A stretch of 64,000 nucleotides of DNA from Belliella kenyensis (lineage in GTDB: Bacteria; Bacteroidota; Bacteroidia; Cytophagales; Cyclobacteriaceae), in assembly GCF_022549675.1 (NCBI RefSeq), contig NZ_JAKZGR010000005.1:124001-188000 (forward strand). The letters are read 5' to 3'. Shown in pieces: positions 33,127 through 42,284 of this stretch. A model generated the notes under the pieces. It was given only the letters and a program-made list of their open reading frames with translations. It made no database searches and was not told the origin of the DNA. The position numbers and the translations under genes were made by a program. Position 1 is the stretch's first letter. Each line of letters begins with the position of its first letter.

Positions 33127-34269
33127 ATGAAGTACATATTGGTAGCAATTTTTATTTTTTTGAGCTTGTCGACTCAAGCTCAAGAGTTTTCAGAACAAGA
33201 TTCTACAGCCCAGCCTCGATCTATAGTCGATCCACTTTTTGATATTGCTGATGGAATAGTAAATCTTATTTCTGGTGAAAAATGGTCATTTATCCCCGCA
33301 GTAGTATATTCTCCTGAAACTAGCCTAGGCCTAGGCGCTAGAGCTATTCGTATTTTCAAAACTCATGAAGATCCATTGGGAAAATTAAGACCTTCTTCCT
33401 TGCCCATTACATTTTTGTATACTTTGAACAAACAAGTCATATTTACGACGGAGCTTGAACTTTGGAAAAATGAAAATAGGGATTTCATTCACGCAAGAAT
33501 TATGCTTGCTGATTATCCATTTAAATTTTACGGTTTAGGAAATGATTTGAATCTAGATGAAGCAGAGTCCTATTCCACAAAATATGCATATGTTCATTTG
33601 AATTATGAGCGCCAACTTCTCTCTGGTCTTTACTTTGGGCCGAAATATGAATTCAGAGTGGATGATATATACGATGTTCAGCCAGCTGGGAAATTAGCCA
33701 CTGGCCAAATAGCCGGATCCAACGGACAAAGAATTTCAGGTCTTGGTTTTGTGATGAATCACGATACAAGAAATAATATATTTCAACCTACACGTGGATG
33801 GTATAATAGGCTTTCATGGATGAGCTTTCAGAGAGCACTCGGAAGCAATTTCACCTTTGATCAATACATCCTTGATCTTAGAAAGTATGTAAAAATTTAC
33901 GAGAGACATGTTTTGGTAGTACAAAGCTTTTGGAGTTTTACTTCAGGAAATCCACCCTTCCAGCATGTTTCCTTGATAGGTGGAAGTGACTTAATGAGGG
34001 GATATTTTGAAGGCAGATATAGAGATAGGCATGCAGTCGTCCAGCAAGCAGAATATAGACTTCCAGTACACCGCAATCTAGGACTGGTCGTGTTCGGAAG
34101 TGCTGGCCAAGTGGCTGAACAAATAAATCATCTTGAGTGGAAAAGAATGAAATATGGAGCAGGCCTTGGAATAAGGTATAAACTCAGTCCTGAAGGGCTC
34201 AATCTAAGAATAGATATTGCCTATGGGGATCAGCGCGCTTTTTATTTTGGACTCAATGAGGTACTCTGA
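33127..34269 (+). CDS. Omp85/BamA-like outer-membrane barrel protein
   Basis: From ATG 33127 the product has 380 residues: signal peptide (about 1-18), an N-terminal stretch of about 30 residues without POTRA motifs, then a 16-strand-like beta-barrel. GGSDLMRGYFEGRYRD contains the R-G-Y/F motif on the loop-6 region of Omp85 (surface antigen D15) proteins. It lacks POTRA domains, so it is more like FplA/PlpD-type barrels or a TamA-like remnant than BamA. It could be a channel for an attached or neighbouring passenger; none is adjacent. The wzi gene converges on it with 1 bp between stops. Confidence 0.8.
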   Translation: MKYILVAIFIFLSLSTQAQEFSEQDSTAQPRSIVDPLFDIADGIVNLISGEKWSFIPAVVYSPETSLGLGARAIRIFKTHEDPLGKLRPSSLPITFLYTLNKQVIFTTELELWKNENRDFIHARIMLADYPFKFYGLGNDLNLDEAESYSTKYAYVHLNYERQLLSGLYFGPKYEFRVDDIYDVQPAGKLATGQIAGSNGQRISGLGFVMNHDTRNNIFQPTRGWYNRLSWMSFQRALGSNFTFDQYILDLRKYVKIYERHVLVVQSFWSFTSGNPPFQHVSLIGGSDLMRGYFEGRYRDRHAVVQQAEYRLPVHRNLGLVVFGSAGQVAEQINHLEWKRMKYGAGLGIRYKLSPEGLNLRIDIAYGDQRAFYFGLNEVL

Positions 34270-34270
34270 G

Positions 34271-35962
34271 TTATTTGAGGATATAGGAAACTCCAATCTT
34301 TGCCATGATATTCTTTCTGTCATCTCCTGGTACAAAATAAAAATTTGGATCATTTTCCAAATACCACTTATAATTAAATGTGTTGATGTATTGAATGCTT
34401 CCCGAAAGTAGTAAATTTTTCACTTTCAAATCTGTAAATAAGCCTGGGACTAGATCCATGTATTTATTTCTCCAATCTTGGGAACCCTCCATTCTAAAGT
34501 AGTAGAAATCATTGTTATATACAATTCTTTCAAATTGAAACCCGACGCGATTATATCTTTTCACCCATGCTACTTCCAACCAATTTACATTGGCTGCTGG
34601 GCCATAACCCATCCCAAGAACTTGACCTTGGTGCGTGTAGCCATGTCTCACATGATCATGGATATACCAGGTATCCATATTTTGGATACTTTCCCTTATA
34701 GCCTGGCCCGATTGGGTCATTTCAGCACTCAGCTGAATGTATTGATCCTGATTTTTCAAACTAAAAAGATTACTGAACCCTAATGTAAAGGCTCTATTTC
34801 TTTCGGGTGTGACTATGAATTCATTCAATCTCCTTGAATTTCCATTGGTACCATACTCTCCATAAAATTCGAAATGGCCTCTGGGACTCATCCAACGGAA
34901 AAATCCAGAACTAAACTGCTGTCTTTGATCTCTTTTCGGATTCTCGATACTGCTCATTCGCTTTTCTCCATTGAATACAGGAAGATAATCCTTGAATTCA
35001 TCCATGTCTTCCCTATACATGTGGCTGGTAGAGGCATAGCCGAGAGATAATCCTGGAATCCATACTGGCTGATAGGTCAAAATCAACCCAGACAAATACC
35101 TATCTCCATTTTCTCTTTTGGGAATAAAGACATTGTTATTCTGAAAAACATAATCTTGATGAGGTAGCTCGTAATTCGTACTATTCAAATGACCAGCAAT
35201 AATCTGACCTTCAAAGAACCCAACTTTAGTATCAATAGGTTTTCTTGTATTTGCTGTAAAATGTAAGAATCCAGGGGCATTGTTGCTCATCAGCAAGGAT
35301 GATCTCCTTCCTGGGCCCCACCAGATATTTTCTGTAGAAATCCCAAATGAATAATCTCCAGGATTTACTCTTATACTTGATTGACCAGGTAGTAGCCTGA
35401 AGTAACTTCCAGTACCAAACCTTTCGGGCATATCAATCCTATTGAGGTATTCATAATAATATAAAATAGTAGACTGATGCTCAATAGGAAACCCTATAAA
35501 GTCATTATTCTGGGCTATAACAACCTCAGGTTGGATCTGTAAGCTAAAAATCCCATATTTAATAAACGCACCTGCACTCATTAGGGTCTGCAATCCATTG
35601 TTTGGAATCATTGCACCATTATTAATTCCAAAAGTCAAATCAGAATTGTACTGATTGAGCATGGTAAAAGGCATCATCAATAAAGTACCTTTATTATTTT
35701 TTCCAAATTTCGAATTGAGCAAAGATGTATCGAAATCTTGAAGATCACCATCGAGGTCTAATCCAGTGTAAGTATCAAAAGCTTGGGCTGGATAAAGAGG
35801 TCTGATACTAAACGAGCTATGACTATCAATTTCACCAAGAAGCTGTTTTCTTCTCAAGTAGTCTTCTAATCCCAGCGTATTGAAAGGTAAGGTTTGGGCA
35901 GTGTTTTCAAATGCAAAAAGAAGCAGTATTAGGAAAACTTTGATAGATAATATATTCTTCAT
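34271..35962 (-). CDS. Capsule assembly protein Wzi family
   Basis: The 563-residue protein has a signal peptide (about 1-22) and a predicted 18-stranded beta-barrel with IWWGPGRRSSLLMSNNAPGF, VGFFEGQIIAGHL and the repeats SAEMTQSGQAIRES and RHGYTHQGQVLGMGYGP typical of Wzi proteins. E. coli Wzi is a lectin that fixes K30 capsule to the cell surface. Together with the sugar transferase (40795) and epimerase (36984) it indicates an extracellular polysaccharide. The gene is followed 13 bp upstream by a lipoprotein gene on the same strand and probably co-transcribed. Confidence 0.85.
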   Translation of the reverse strand: MKNILSIKVFLILLLFAFENTAQTLPFNTLGLEDYLRRKQLLGEIDSHSSFSIRPLYPAQAFDTYTGLDLDGDLQDFDTSLLNSKFGKNNKGTLLMMPFTMLNQYNSDLTFGINNGAMIPNNGLQTLMSAGAFIKYGIFSLQIQPEVVIAQNNDFIGFPIEHQSTILYYYEYLNRIDMPERFGTGSYFRLLPGQSSIRVNPGDYSFGISTENIWWGPGRRSSLLMSNNAPGFLHFTANTRKPIDTKVGFFEGQIIAGHLNSTNYELPHQDYVFQNNNVFIPKRENGDRYLSGLILTYQPVWIPGLSLGYASTSHMYREDMDEFKDYLPVFNGEKRMSSIENPKRDQRQQFSSGFFRWMSPRGHFEFYGEYGTNGNSRRLNEFIVTPERNRAFTLGFSNLFSLKNQDQYIQLSAEMTQSGQAIRESIQNMDTWYIHDHVRHGYTHQGQVLGMGYGPAANVNWLEVAWVKRYNRVGFQFERIVYNNDFYYFRMEGSQDWRNKYMDLVPGLFTDLKVKNLLLSGSIQYINTFNYKWYLENDPNFYFVPGDDRKNIMAKIGVSYILK

Positions 35963-35975
35963 AATGACATTTGAG

Positions 35976-36641
35976 TTATCTTATATCAAGCACACTAACT
36001 TCAATTTTTGCAATAGACCAACTTTCGTCACATTGTGGAACGGGTGCGTTGGTTTGCATCAATTCATCACCCATGGTGATCTTCAGTTCACGCTGACTGT
36101 GAGGATAAATCTTCGTTATAGCATATCTTGTAGTACCATTAGGCTGATTAGCGAGAAGACATAATCCAGGCAAGTTAGTCTGAACTGCTCCTTGCTTTGG
36201 GAAATTTTGCTTGAAGAATTGGTCCGGATATGATTGTCTCAAACAGTAGGTCGATTCACAGACTGTATTAGAAAAAGTTGTTCTATATACTTCTTGATCA
36301 TCTAATTTATAATACCAAAAATCTGGCCCAGATACTCCATCGTCCACATTTCCATCCCAAGAATCATGAGCTAATACCTCTATGGTCACTTTCACAGCAT
36401 TATGAGGTGGTAGATCAGGTATTTTGACCCAGACTTCCTCATTGTGGTAAGCGCCCATAATGGTATCATTTTGAAAAATAAAAAGCCTAGAATTGTCAAA
36501 GTTCGTCAAATCAAGCTGCCCAAAATTATTGGAATATACCATGAGCTCACTTCTCAACCTATCTTCACATGAGCTTATCGTACTTATGAGAAAAAAGCAG
36601 AGTAGATAAAAAGAAATTTTTTTTAAAATTTGACGCATCAA
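35976..36641 (-). CDS. Lipoprotein of unknown function upstream of wzi
   Basis: The 221-residue product has a lipoprotein signal ending STISSC (Cys about 25). The mature part contains EVWVKIPDLPPHNAVKVTIE, VLAHDSWDGNVDDGVSGPDF and two cysteines in NTVCESTYCLRQSY, suggesting a beta-sandwich stabilised by a disulfide. No family is recognised with certainty. It is 13 bp upstream of wzi in the same orientation and so may be a cell-surface partner of the capsule system. Either of the first two Met codons can be the start. Confidence 0.7.
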   Translation of the reverse strand: MMRQILKKISFYLLCFFLISTISSCEDRLRSELMVYSNNFGQLDLTNFDNSRLFIFQNDTIMGAYHNEEVWVKIPDLPPHNAVKVTIEVLAHDSWDGNVDDGVSGPDFWYYKLDDQEVYRTTFSNTVCESTYCLRQSYPDQFFKQNFPKQGAVQTNLPGLCLLANQPNGTTRYAITKIYPHSQRELKITMGDELMQTNAPVPQCDESWSIAKIEVSVLDIR

Positions 36642-36983
36642 TCTAAACAGGTTTAAGCTAGCCTATATCTATATTATTCTCTTCAACACACAAATAAACG
36701 AAATAAAACCACAAAATGTCTTATTGTTTTGGAGTTATGAATCGATTTTACATTGGCTCAGCATAAAATAATGTCTAATTTAGCTTTTCAAAAAATATGT
36801 ATTTCCGCAAAGAAACCAGTATTCAAGTCATATTTGGGCTTTCAAGATCCAGATATTGATTGATACTGGATCCGCCTAGGTGGACAAGTTACTAGTGGAT
36901 ACTAATCCCGAAGTAATCTATTATTTGAATGGAATACTTCTTCTTGTATAAAAACGGACATACATATCAAATAATTATCAAAT
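36642..36983. other. 342-bp divergent regulatory region with two dyads
   Basis: No gene is seen. Two adjacent dyads occur: GATCCAG (36846-36852) with CTGGATC (36866-36872), and a near-palindrome CCGCCTAGGTGG (36872-36883). Both lie about 100-140 bp before wecB and may be operators. No full consensus promoter was found. Confidence 0.45.
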
Positions 36984-38093
36984 ATGGCTTTAATCACTTT
37001 GGTAGCTGGAGCGAGACCTAATTTTATGAAAATAGCTCCTATAATTCATCAACTTTTGGCGTGCAAGGATTCATATCCGAACTTAAGCTATCGCTTAGTA
37101 CATACTGGTCAGCATTATGATCAAAAAATGTCCGGTGACTTTTTTGAACAACTCCATATTCCTTCTCCAGATATAAATCTAGGTGCAGGTGGAGGATCGC
37201 AAGCCGAACAGACAGCTGCTGTGATGCTTGCATTTGAAAAAGAATTGCTTGCGCATAGACCCGATCTGGTAATCGTAGTGGGTGATGTGACTTCTACTTT
37301 GGCTTGTACAATCACTGCCAAAAAGCTGCTTATTGATGTAGCCCATGTGGAGGGAGGCATTAGATCTGGTGACATGACTATGCCTGAAGAGATCAATCGT
37401 ATCGTGACAGATAGTATTACAGATCATTTTTTTACCACGTCCAAGTTGGCCAGTGACAATTTATCTTCTTATGGTGTTTCTGAGGAAAGAATTCACTTTG
37501 TGGGTAATACCATGATTGATACATTGATCACACATAGGCCTAGATTTACCAAGCCATCTGGAGAGGTATTTGAAAGGTTAGAAAAAGGCAAATATTTTGT
37601 CTTGACTATGCACAGGCCGGCGAATGTAGATCAGCAAGAGAAATTGAAAGCAATGATTGAGGCAATCATCAATGGAACTGAGGGGCTGCCGGTAATATTC
37701 CCTGTTCATCCTAGGACTTCTTCCAGTATGAAAGAAACGGGGATTTCTTACCCAAGCTTATATCTGGTCGATCCTTTGGGCTATTTGGAATTCAATTATT
37801 TGGTGGAAAATGCCTTTGCTGTCATTACAGATTCTGGAGGTATCACTGAAGAAGCCTCTGTAATGAATGTCCCTTGCATGACTTTAAGGGACAATACCGA
37901 AAGACCCGAAACAATCACTCTGGGCACTAATGAGCTTGTAGGGACCAATCCAGATAACCTAAGACCATATTTACAGAAATTGATGAAAGGGGAGTGGAAA
38001 TCTTATCAAGGCATTCCTCTTTGGGATGGTAATGCTGCAAAGAGAATCGTCAATAAGATTATTGAGTTGTATTTGACGAGAAGAAATCATTAA
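36984..38093 (+). CDS. wecB: UDP-N-acetylglucosamine 2-epimerase (non-hydrolysing)
   Basis: The 369-residue GT-B fold enzyme has GARPNFMKIAPII, HTGQHYDQKMSGDFF, VVGDVTST, HVEGGIRSGD and DSGGITEEASVMNVPCMTLR. It interconverts UDP-GlcNAc and UDP-ManNAc to supply ManNAc or ManNAcA for surface polysaccharide. Length and motifs are standard. It is monocistronic, convergent with a GlcG-like gene (25 bp between stops). The real start is ATG 36984, in the pattern MALITLVAGARPN. Confidence 0.94.
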   Translation: MALITLVAGARPNFMKIAPIIHQLLACKDSYPNLSYRLVHTGQHYDQKMSGDFFEQLHIPSPDINLGAGGGSQAEQTAAVMLAFEKELLAHRPDLVIVVGDVTSTLACTITAKKLLIDVAHVEGGIRSGDMTMPEEINRIVTDSITDHFFTTSKLASDNLSSYGVSEERIHFVGNTMIDTLITHRPRFTKPSGEVFERLEKGKYFVLTMHRPANVDQQEKLKAMIEAIINGTEGLPVIFPVHPRTSSSMKETGISYPSLYLVDPLGYLEFNYLVENAFAVITDSGGITEEASVMNVPCMTLRDNTERPETITLGTNELVGTNPDNLRPYLQKLMKGEWKSYQGIPLWDGNAAKRIVNKIIELYLTRRNH

Positions 38094-38118
38094 CAAGTTG
38101 ACTTCATCGGGTTAATAT

Positions 38119-38580
38119 TTAATTCAAACTCACTGCTTTCAAGGCAGCCTCAGCTATAATACCATCTTGTACAGAAGTTACCCCTGATATTCCGATAGCA
38201 CCAATGATATGCTCATCTTTGAATATTGGCAGACCTCCCTCTACAGCTGTGATAGGCATTGTGTTCAAATGTACAGCACCACCCTTTATCATGTCTTCAA
38301 AGACTTTTGTTGGTCTTTTGAACTCAAAAGCAGTTTTGGCTTTGAGTTGTGCCACTTCAATACTACCGATTTGAGTACCATCCATTTTCTTAAGTAAAAT
38401 AAGATTGCCTCCTTGATCCAAAATAGTAATGACCACATTCCAGTTCTCTGAAGTCGCTTTTTCCTGAGCAGCATCTGCGATTTTGTTTGCAAGTTCAAGG
38501 TTTAGGACTGGTTGACTTTGAGCAATTGCAATATGTGCAGTCAAAATCATAACTAATAAAGCGGTAAGAAAATGTCTCAT
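38119..38580 (-). CDS. Exported GlcG/HbpS-family heme-binding-like protein
   Basis: The 153-residue product has a signal peptide (about 1-20) and a GlcG domain: NLELANKIADAAQEKATSEN, VVITILDQGGNLILLKKMDG and GGLPIFKDEHIIGAIGISGV. HbpS-like members bind heme or cobalamin and sense redox. In this window no sensor kinase is adjacent, so the role is unclear. It stands alone in opposite orientation to wecB. Confidence 0.85.
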   Translation of the reverse strand: MRHFLTALLVMILTAHIAIAQSQPVLNLELANKIADAAQEKATSENWNVVITILDQGGNLILLKKMDGTQIGSIEVAQLKAKTAFEFKRPTKVFEDMIKGGAVHLNTMPITAVEGGLPIFKDEHIIGAIGISGVTSVQDGIIAEAALKAVSLN

Positions 38581-38740
38581 TTTATTGATTTTTAAGTTCT
38601 ACATGCTAAAATCCGAATTTTCTCTCCAAGCTCCCAGCCTTTTGTATTTAAATTCTTTTTCATTGAATGATTTCAATTTTTTTTAATTTAAATTTTCTTT
38701 CAACTAAAAGACATTTTATATTGTGGGAAACTTTATCCTT

Positions 38741-39907
38741 ATGAGAAATTATATATACTTAGTTCTTTTGTTGTCCGTCTGGTTATCCTGCAATCCAAAG
38801 CATGAAAATTCCGATATAAACAAGGAGTTTTTATTTGTAAAAGTCGACTCACTCGTTATCGATATCCTAGATCCTGTCAAAATTGTAGATTATCATCCAG
38901 GTAAAGAAATATACCTTGCAGTGAAATTTCCGAGCATGGAAGGACATTATTATATATTGGACAAAGAAGGAAAAATTTTAGCTGAAAATGAGCTCTCTGA
39001 AGGCCCAGATGCATTTGGTTTGGTATTGATTCGTGGGGGATTTGTAGGAGATGAAATCCTCATGGTAAGTGAGGGGCACTCCTATGTATATGATCTCAAT
39101 CTGAAGCAATTGAGAAAGTATCCCTTTCAGCAGGGTGTCAGGTTCAGGTTGGTTCATTACAATAGAGATAACCTAAGCACTTTTCAATCTTCAGACGGAA
39201 CTATAAAAGCCCTCGTCAATATAAATGATGGCTACCTACAGCCATATCCCGAAGATTACTATGACACCTTAAATCTTGTCCATCTGATGGACATTCAGTC
39301 TGGAAATATTTCGAAAGGAGGCACCTTTGACGAAAGTAGTATGTTCAGATCAGGTAGATTTTTCCCTTTTATGGATAAGCCTGTATATTTTTCAGATCCT
39401 CAGTCTAGTTACATATCCATGATCGCCTTCGGTGATTCTATTTTATATCAAATAGACCCCAAGGAAGACTTCAAAACTGTCAACAAAATATTCATGGAAA
39501 GAATCGGAAGTGATAAAATGATTGATATACCTATGAGTGATGCTTCTTACGCGACAGTTCGAGAACACAGAGGAGAGAATTTCAAGATGGGGGGAATGTT
39601 TGACGGGATAGTAGGACAAGGGGATGAATTATTGGTGGCATATAGAACAGGTATCAATCCAAATTTAAAATACGAGGGTGAGGATGAATCCTTGAGACAA
39701 ATTGAAGAGGAATCAAGGAAAAGGTATTATTACTATATCAAAGATGGCAAAAGGGTAGGGAAACCCATACTCTGGGATAATCCAGGAAGTCTATTGATCA
39801 ACGTGGGAAACAATCGCTACTTACAATATGGCGACCAAGGAGATCTTCATGAATATGAAAAAGACTATCAGTGCTATTATATCTATGAGTTGAGTGAGAA
39901 ACAATAA
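38741..39907 (+). CDS. Lipoprotein with predicted 6-bladed beta-propeller (DUF4221-like)
   Basis: From ATG 38741 the protein has 388 residues. The signal MRNYIYLVLLLSVWLSC carries the lipobox (Cys about 17). The rest is repeated strands such as IYLAVKFPSMEGHYYILDKE, LVYDLNLKQL-like and YYIKDGKRVGKPILWDNPG that fit a beta-propeller as in TolB/DUF4221 lipoproteins common in Bacteroidetes. Function is unknown. The frame could be read from a GTG at 38723, but that would put six residues before the signal. It is convergent with a methyltransferase gene. Confidence 0.72.
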   Translation: MRNYIYLVLLLSVWLSCNPKHENSDINKEFLFVKVDSLVIDILDPVKIVDYHPGKEIYLAVKFPSMEGHYYILDKEGKILAENELSEGPDAFGLVLIRGGFVGDEILMVSEGHSYVYDLNLKQLRKYPFQQGVRFRLVHYNRDNLSTFQSSDGTIKALVNINDGYLQPYPEDYYDTLNLVHLMDIQSGNISKGGTFDESSMFRSGRFFPFMDKPVYFSDPQSSYISMIAFGDSILYQIDPKEDFKTVNKIFMERIGSDKMIDIPMSDASYATVREHRGENFKMGGMFDGIVGQGDELLVAYRTGINPNLKYEGEDESLRQIEEESRKRYYYYIKDGKRVGKPILWDNPGSLLINVGNNRYLQYGDQGDLHEYEKDYQCYYIYELSEKQ

Positions 39908-39924
39908 AAGTTTAAATCGATTTA

Positions 39925-40599
39925 TTATAAGTTATGTGCGACAAATGATTTAGACAACCCCAAAAACTTCTCCTTATAGATTGTTGCATTTGGAAAAAGA
40001 GACTTATAGTCTGCCAAAGATAATAAGCGAATTTCTTCCAAATATTGCTTTGCAAAACCTTGGTCCCATCGATGCATTCTACTAATCTTTGTTTTAGTTA
40101 GTAGAAAGAACATAAGTCTTCTGGGTAAAAACTGTCCAAAAGGCAAAGCGTAATGTGCTTCAATAGGAAAATATTTGTTAGGGGTTTGGATGAAAAATTT
40201 TTTACCTACTCTCATACATTCATTAGCCATTTTCCTTTGGTTTTCAAAAGTGTACAAATGTTCAATTACTGAATTAGAAAAAACAAGGTCAAATGTATCC
40301 GTTTCAAATTCAGATAAATCAGTTGCATTTCCTTTAATAGCCTTCAGATTAGGATGATCAACATCCTTTGCCTCCAAGTTCAATAAGGTAATCTCTACTT
40401 GGAATTTATCGAGAAAAGCCTTGTCTTTCCAAAAATGCTCCTCACCTCCTACGTCTAGAATTTTTATACATGATCCTCTATTGAAATTTTGTTCAATGAG
40501 TTTTTCAAATACAAAAAATCGCCTACTTCTGAACATACTTCCGATAGATTGTGGATTGTCTGAAGAGTCTAGTAAATGTTTAATTTTTTTATGGATCAT
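39925..40599 (-). CDS. Class I SAM-dependent methyltransferase
   Basis: The 224-residue protein has the SAM-binding motif I ILDVGGEEHFWK and the post-I acidic pattern LLNLEAKD, then DLVFSNSVIEHLYTFENQRK, which matches the Methyltransf_11 family. It may methylate a sugar, lipid or small molecule; the neighbourhood (epimerase, sugar transferase) suggests a role in polysaccharide decoration but this is only context. Start is ATG 40599; an upstream TTG is less likely. Confidence 0.85.
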   Translation of the reverse strand: MIHKKIKHLLDSSDNPQSIGSMFRSRRFFVFEKLIEQNFNRGSCIKILDVGGEEHFWKDKAFLDKFQVEITLLNLEAKDVDHPNLKAIKGNATDLSEFETDTFDLVFSNSVIEHLYTFENQRKMANECMRVGKKFFIQTPNKYFPIEAHYALPFGQFLPRRLMFFLLTKTKISRMHRWDQGFAKQYLEEIRLLSLADYKSLFPNATIYKEKFLGLSKSFVAHNL

Positions 40600-40794
40600 A
40601 AGATGCTGAATATGCAACTAAAATTATACTTTAATTTAAAATTAATTGTTGGTAAATTACGTTTGCTTTGTAAATCTTTTTATAATTTTACACACAATTA
40701 ATTTATTTGATTGAAGAATTTACAGAATATCAAAAGTTTTAAAACTTATCTACCTTGAATTTACGTAAATATCACGGTTGATTAATCGATTTTT

Positions 40795-42168
40795 ATGAAA
40801 AGACGTTTTCACAAATATTTTCCATGGCTTTTCGTTGTTGGTGACTTATTTGTATTGCTGATAGGGCTCACTCTCGTCATTAGCTTATTTCGGTATTTTA
40901 TAGGTTATCCAGAAGTTACAGCAAAGCTTTATGGCTACTTTGTGTTTTTCTGGATGGTAATCTCAGTAGGTCGAAAGGATTACAAAATCAGCAGAACATC
41001 AGAGATTGGATACACCTTAAAACAAATCCCAGAATCATTGGTATGGTTAGTTGGTTTGATGTCCATATTTTGGATTCCAAGCCAAGAACATCCGCTTGGT
41101 GTGTTTTTCCTTGCAGGAGTAGCCATTACTTTGGTTATATTTCTGAGTGTTTATAGGGTTGGAGTTCACTTGTCACTCAAGCATTATAGAGCATTAGGAA
41201 AAAATTATAGAAATGCTGTAATCCTAGGAAGGACTCGTTCCAGTTCAAAACTTGCGAGGGTATTCAATCAGAGGAGAGATTTTGGTATTAATTTCTTGGG
41301 TTTTTATGACAATGATGATACAGACCAAATCAATTCAAGAGGTCAAGTGTCAAAATTTTTCGAAGAAATAGATAATCTTGATTTAGATCTTATTTATTTG
41401 AGTGAAGGCTTGGATGCGCATGTCATGAAACAAGTGATGAATTATGCCGATGAGCGTTACTTGAAAGTGAAAGTGATTCCACATGGCAATCTACAATTAG
41501 AGAAGAATTTATCATTTTCGAAGTATGGTGAGTTTTTTGTTATCAATGTCAACGAAATTCCCCTTGACGGCTTGTTGAACCGGGTTTTGAAAAGATCATT
41601 TGACATTGTATTCTCCCTATTCGTGACAGTTTTTATCTTAAGTTGGATGATACCATTGGTAGGTATTCTTATCAAAATGGAATCGAAGGGTCCCGTCTTC
41701 TTCATACAAGATAGAAATGGGGTAAACAATGAGGTTTTTCGTTGTTTGAAATTTCGATCTATGACACCCAATGACTACGCAGATACCAAGCAAGCTACCA
41801 AAAATGACCCTAGGGTAACAAAAATTGGAGCATTTTTGAGAAAGACATCTTTGGATGAAATGCCTCAATTCTTGAATGTCCTATTTGGAGATATGTCTAT
41901 AGTAGGTCCTAGACCTCACACTATTCCGATGAATCGTAACTTTCAGCTTCAAGTGGAAAAGTATAATTCAAGACACAAGATAAAGCCAGGTATTACAGGT
42001 TTAGCTCAAGTAAGAGGCTATAGGGGAGAGATTGAGAACCTAAGACAAATCAGATCAAGAGTAAGGCTAGATTCTTTTTATATTCAAAACTGGTCTATCT
42101 GGATGGATTTAAGTATTTGCTTTAGAACCATTGGGGAGTTAGCATTCAATAGAGAAAACGCTTATTAG
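40795..42168 (+). CDS. Undecaprenyl-phosphate sugar phosphotransferase (WcaJ/WbaP type)
   Basis: The 457-residue protein has N-terminal membrane helices (about 12-120), a Rossmann-like sensor domain (about 140-240; NAVILGRTRSSSKLARVF) and the C-terminal bacterial sugar transferase domain: KRSFDIVFSLFVTVFILSWM, KMESKGPVFFIQDRNG, FRCLKFRSM, DEMPQFLNVLFGDMSIVGPRP and HKIKPGITGLAQVRGYRGE. It transfers a hexose-1-phosphate (often glucose or galactose) to undecaprenyl phosphate, the first step of exopolysaccharide repeat-unit assembly. It is monocistronic with a strong terminator 60 bp downstream. Confidence 0.93.
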   Translation: MKRRFHKYFPWLFVVGDLFVLLIGLTLVISLFRYFIGYPEVTAKLYGYFVFFWMVISVGRKDYKISRTSEIGYTLKQIPESLVWLVGLMSIFWIPSQEHPLGVFFLAGVAITLVIFLSVYRVGVHLSLKHYRALGKNYRNAVILGRTRSSSKLARVFNQRRDFGINFLGFYDNDDTDQINSRGQVSKFFEEIDNLDLDLIYLSEGLDAHVMKQVMNYADERYLKVKVIPHGNLQLEKNLSFSKYGEFFVINVNEIPLDGLLNRVLKRSFDIVFSLFVTVFILSWMIPLVGILIKMESKGPVFFIQDRNGVNNEVFRCLKFRSMTPNDYADTKQATKNDPRVTKIGAFLRKTSLDEMPQFLNVLFGDMSIVGPRPHTIPMNRNFQLQVEKYNSRHKIKPGITGLAQVRGYRGEIENLRQIRSRVRLDSFYIQNWSIWMDLSICFRTIGELAFNRENAY

Positions 42169-42227
42169 TATATTTCACATTCCAAAAATTGTTTTCCTCA
42201 CCTGGAAAAAGTTATTGTTATAATTGA

Positions 42228-42271
42228 AACACCTTGTAGGAGATTTCAAAAACTCCCACAAGGTGTTTTTT
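42228..42271 (+). terminator. Terminator after the sugar transferase gene
   Basis: A long imperfect stem (42228-42242 with 42253-42267) with a single internal mismatch is followed by a T-run to 42271. Confidence 0.85.
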
Positions 42272-42284
42272 AATTGGATAGAAA

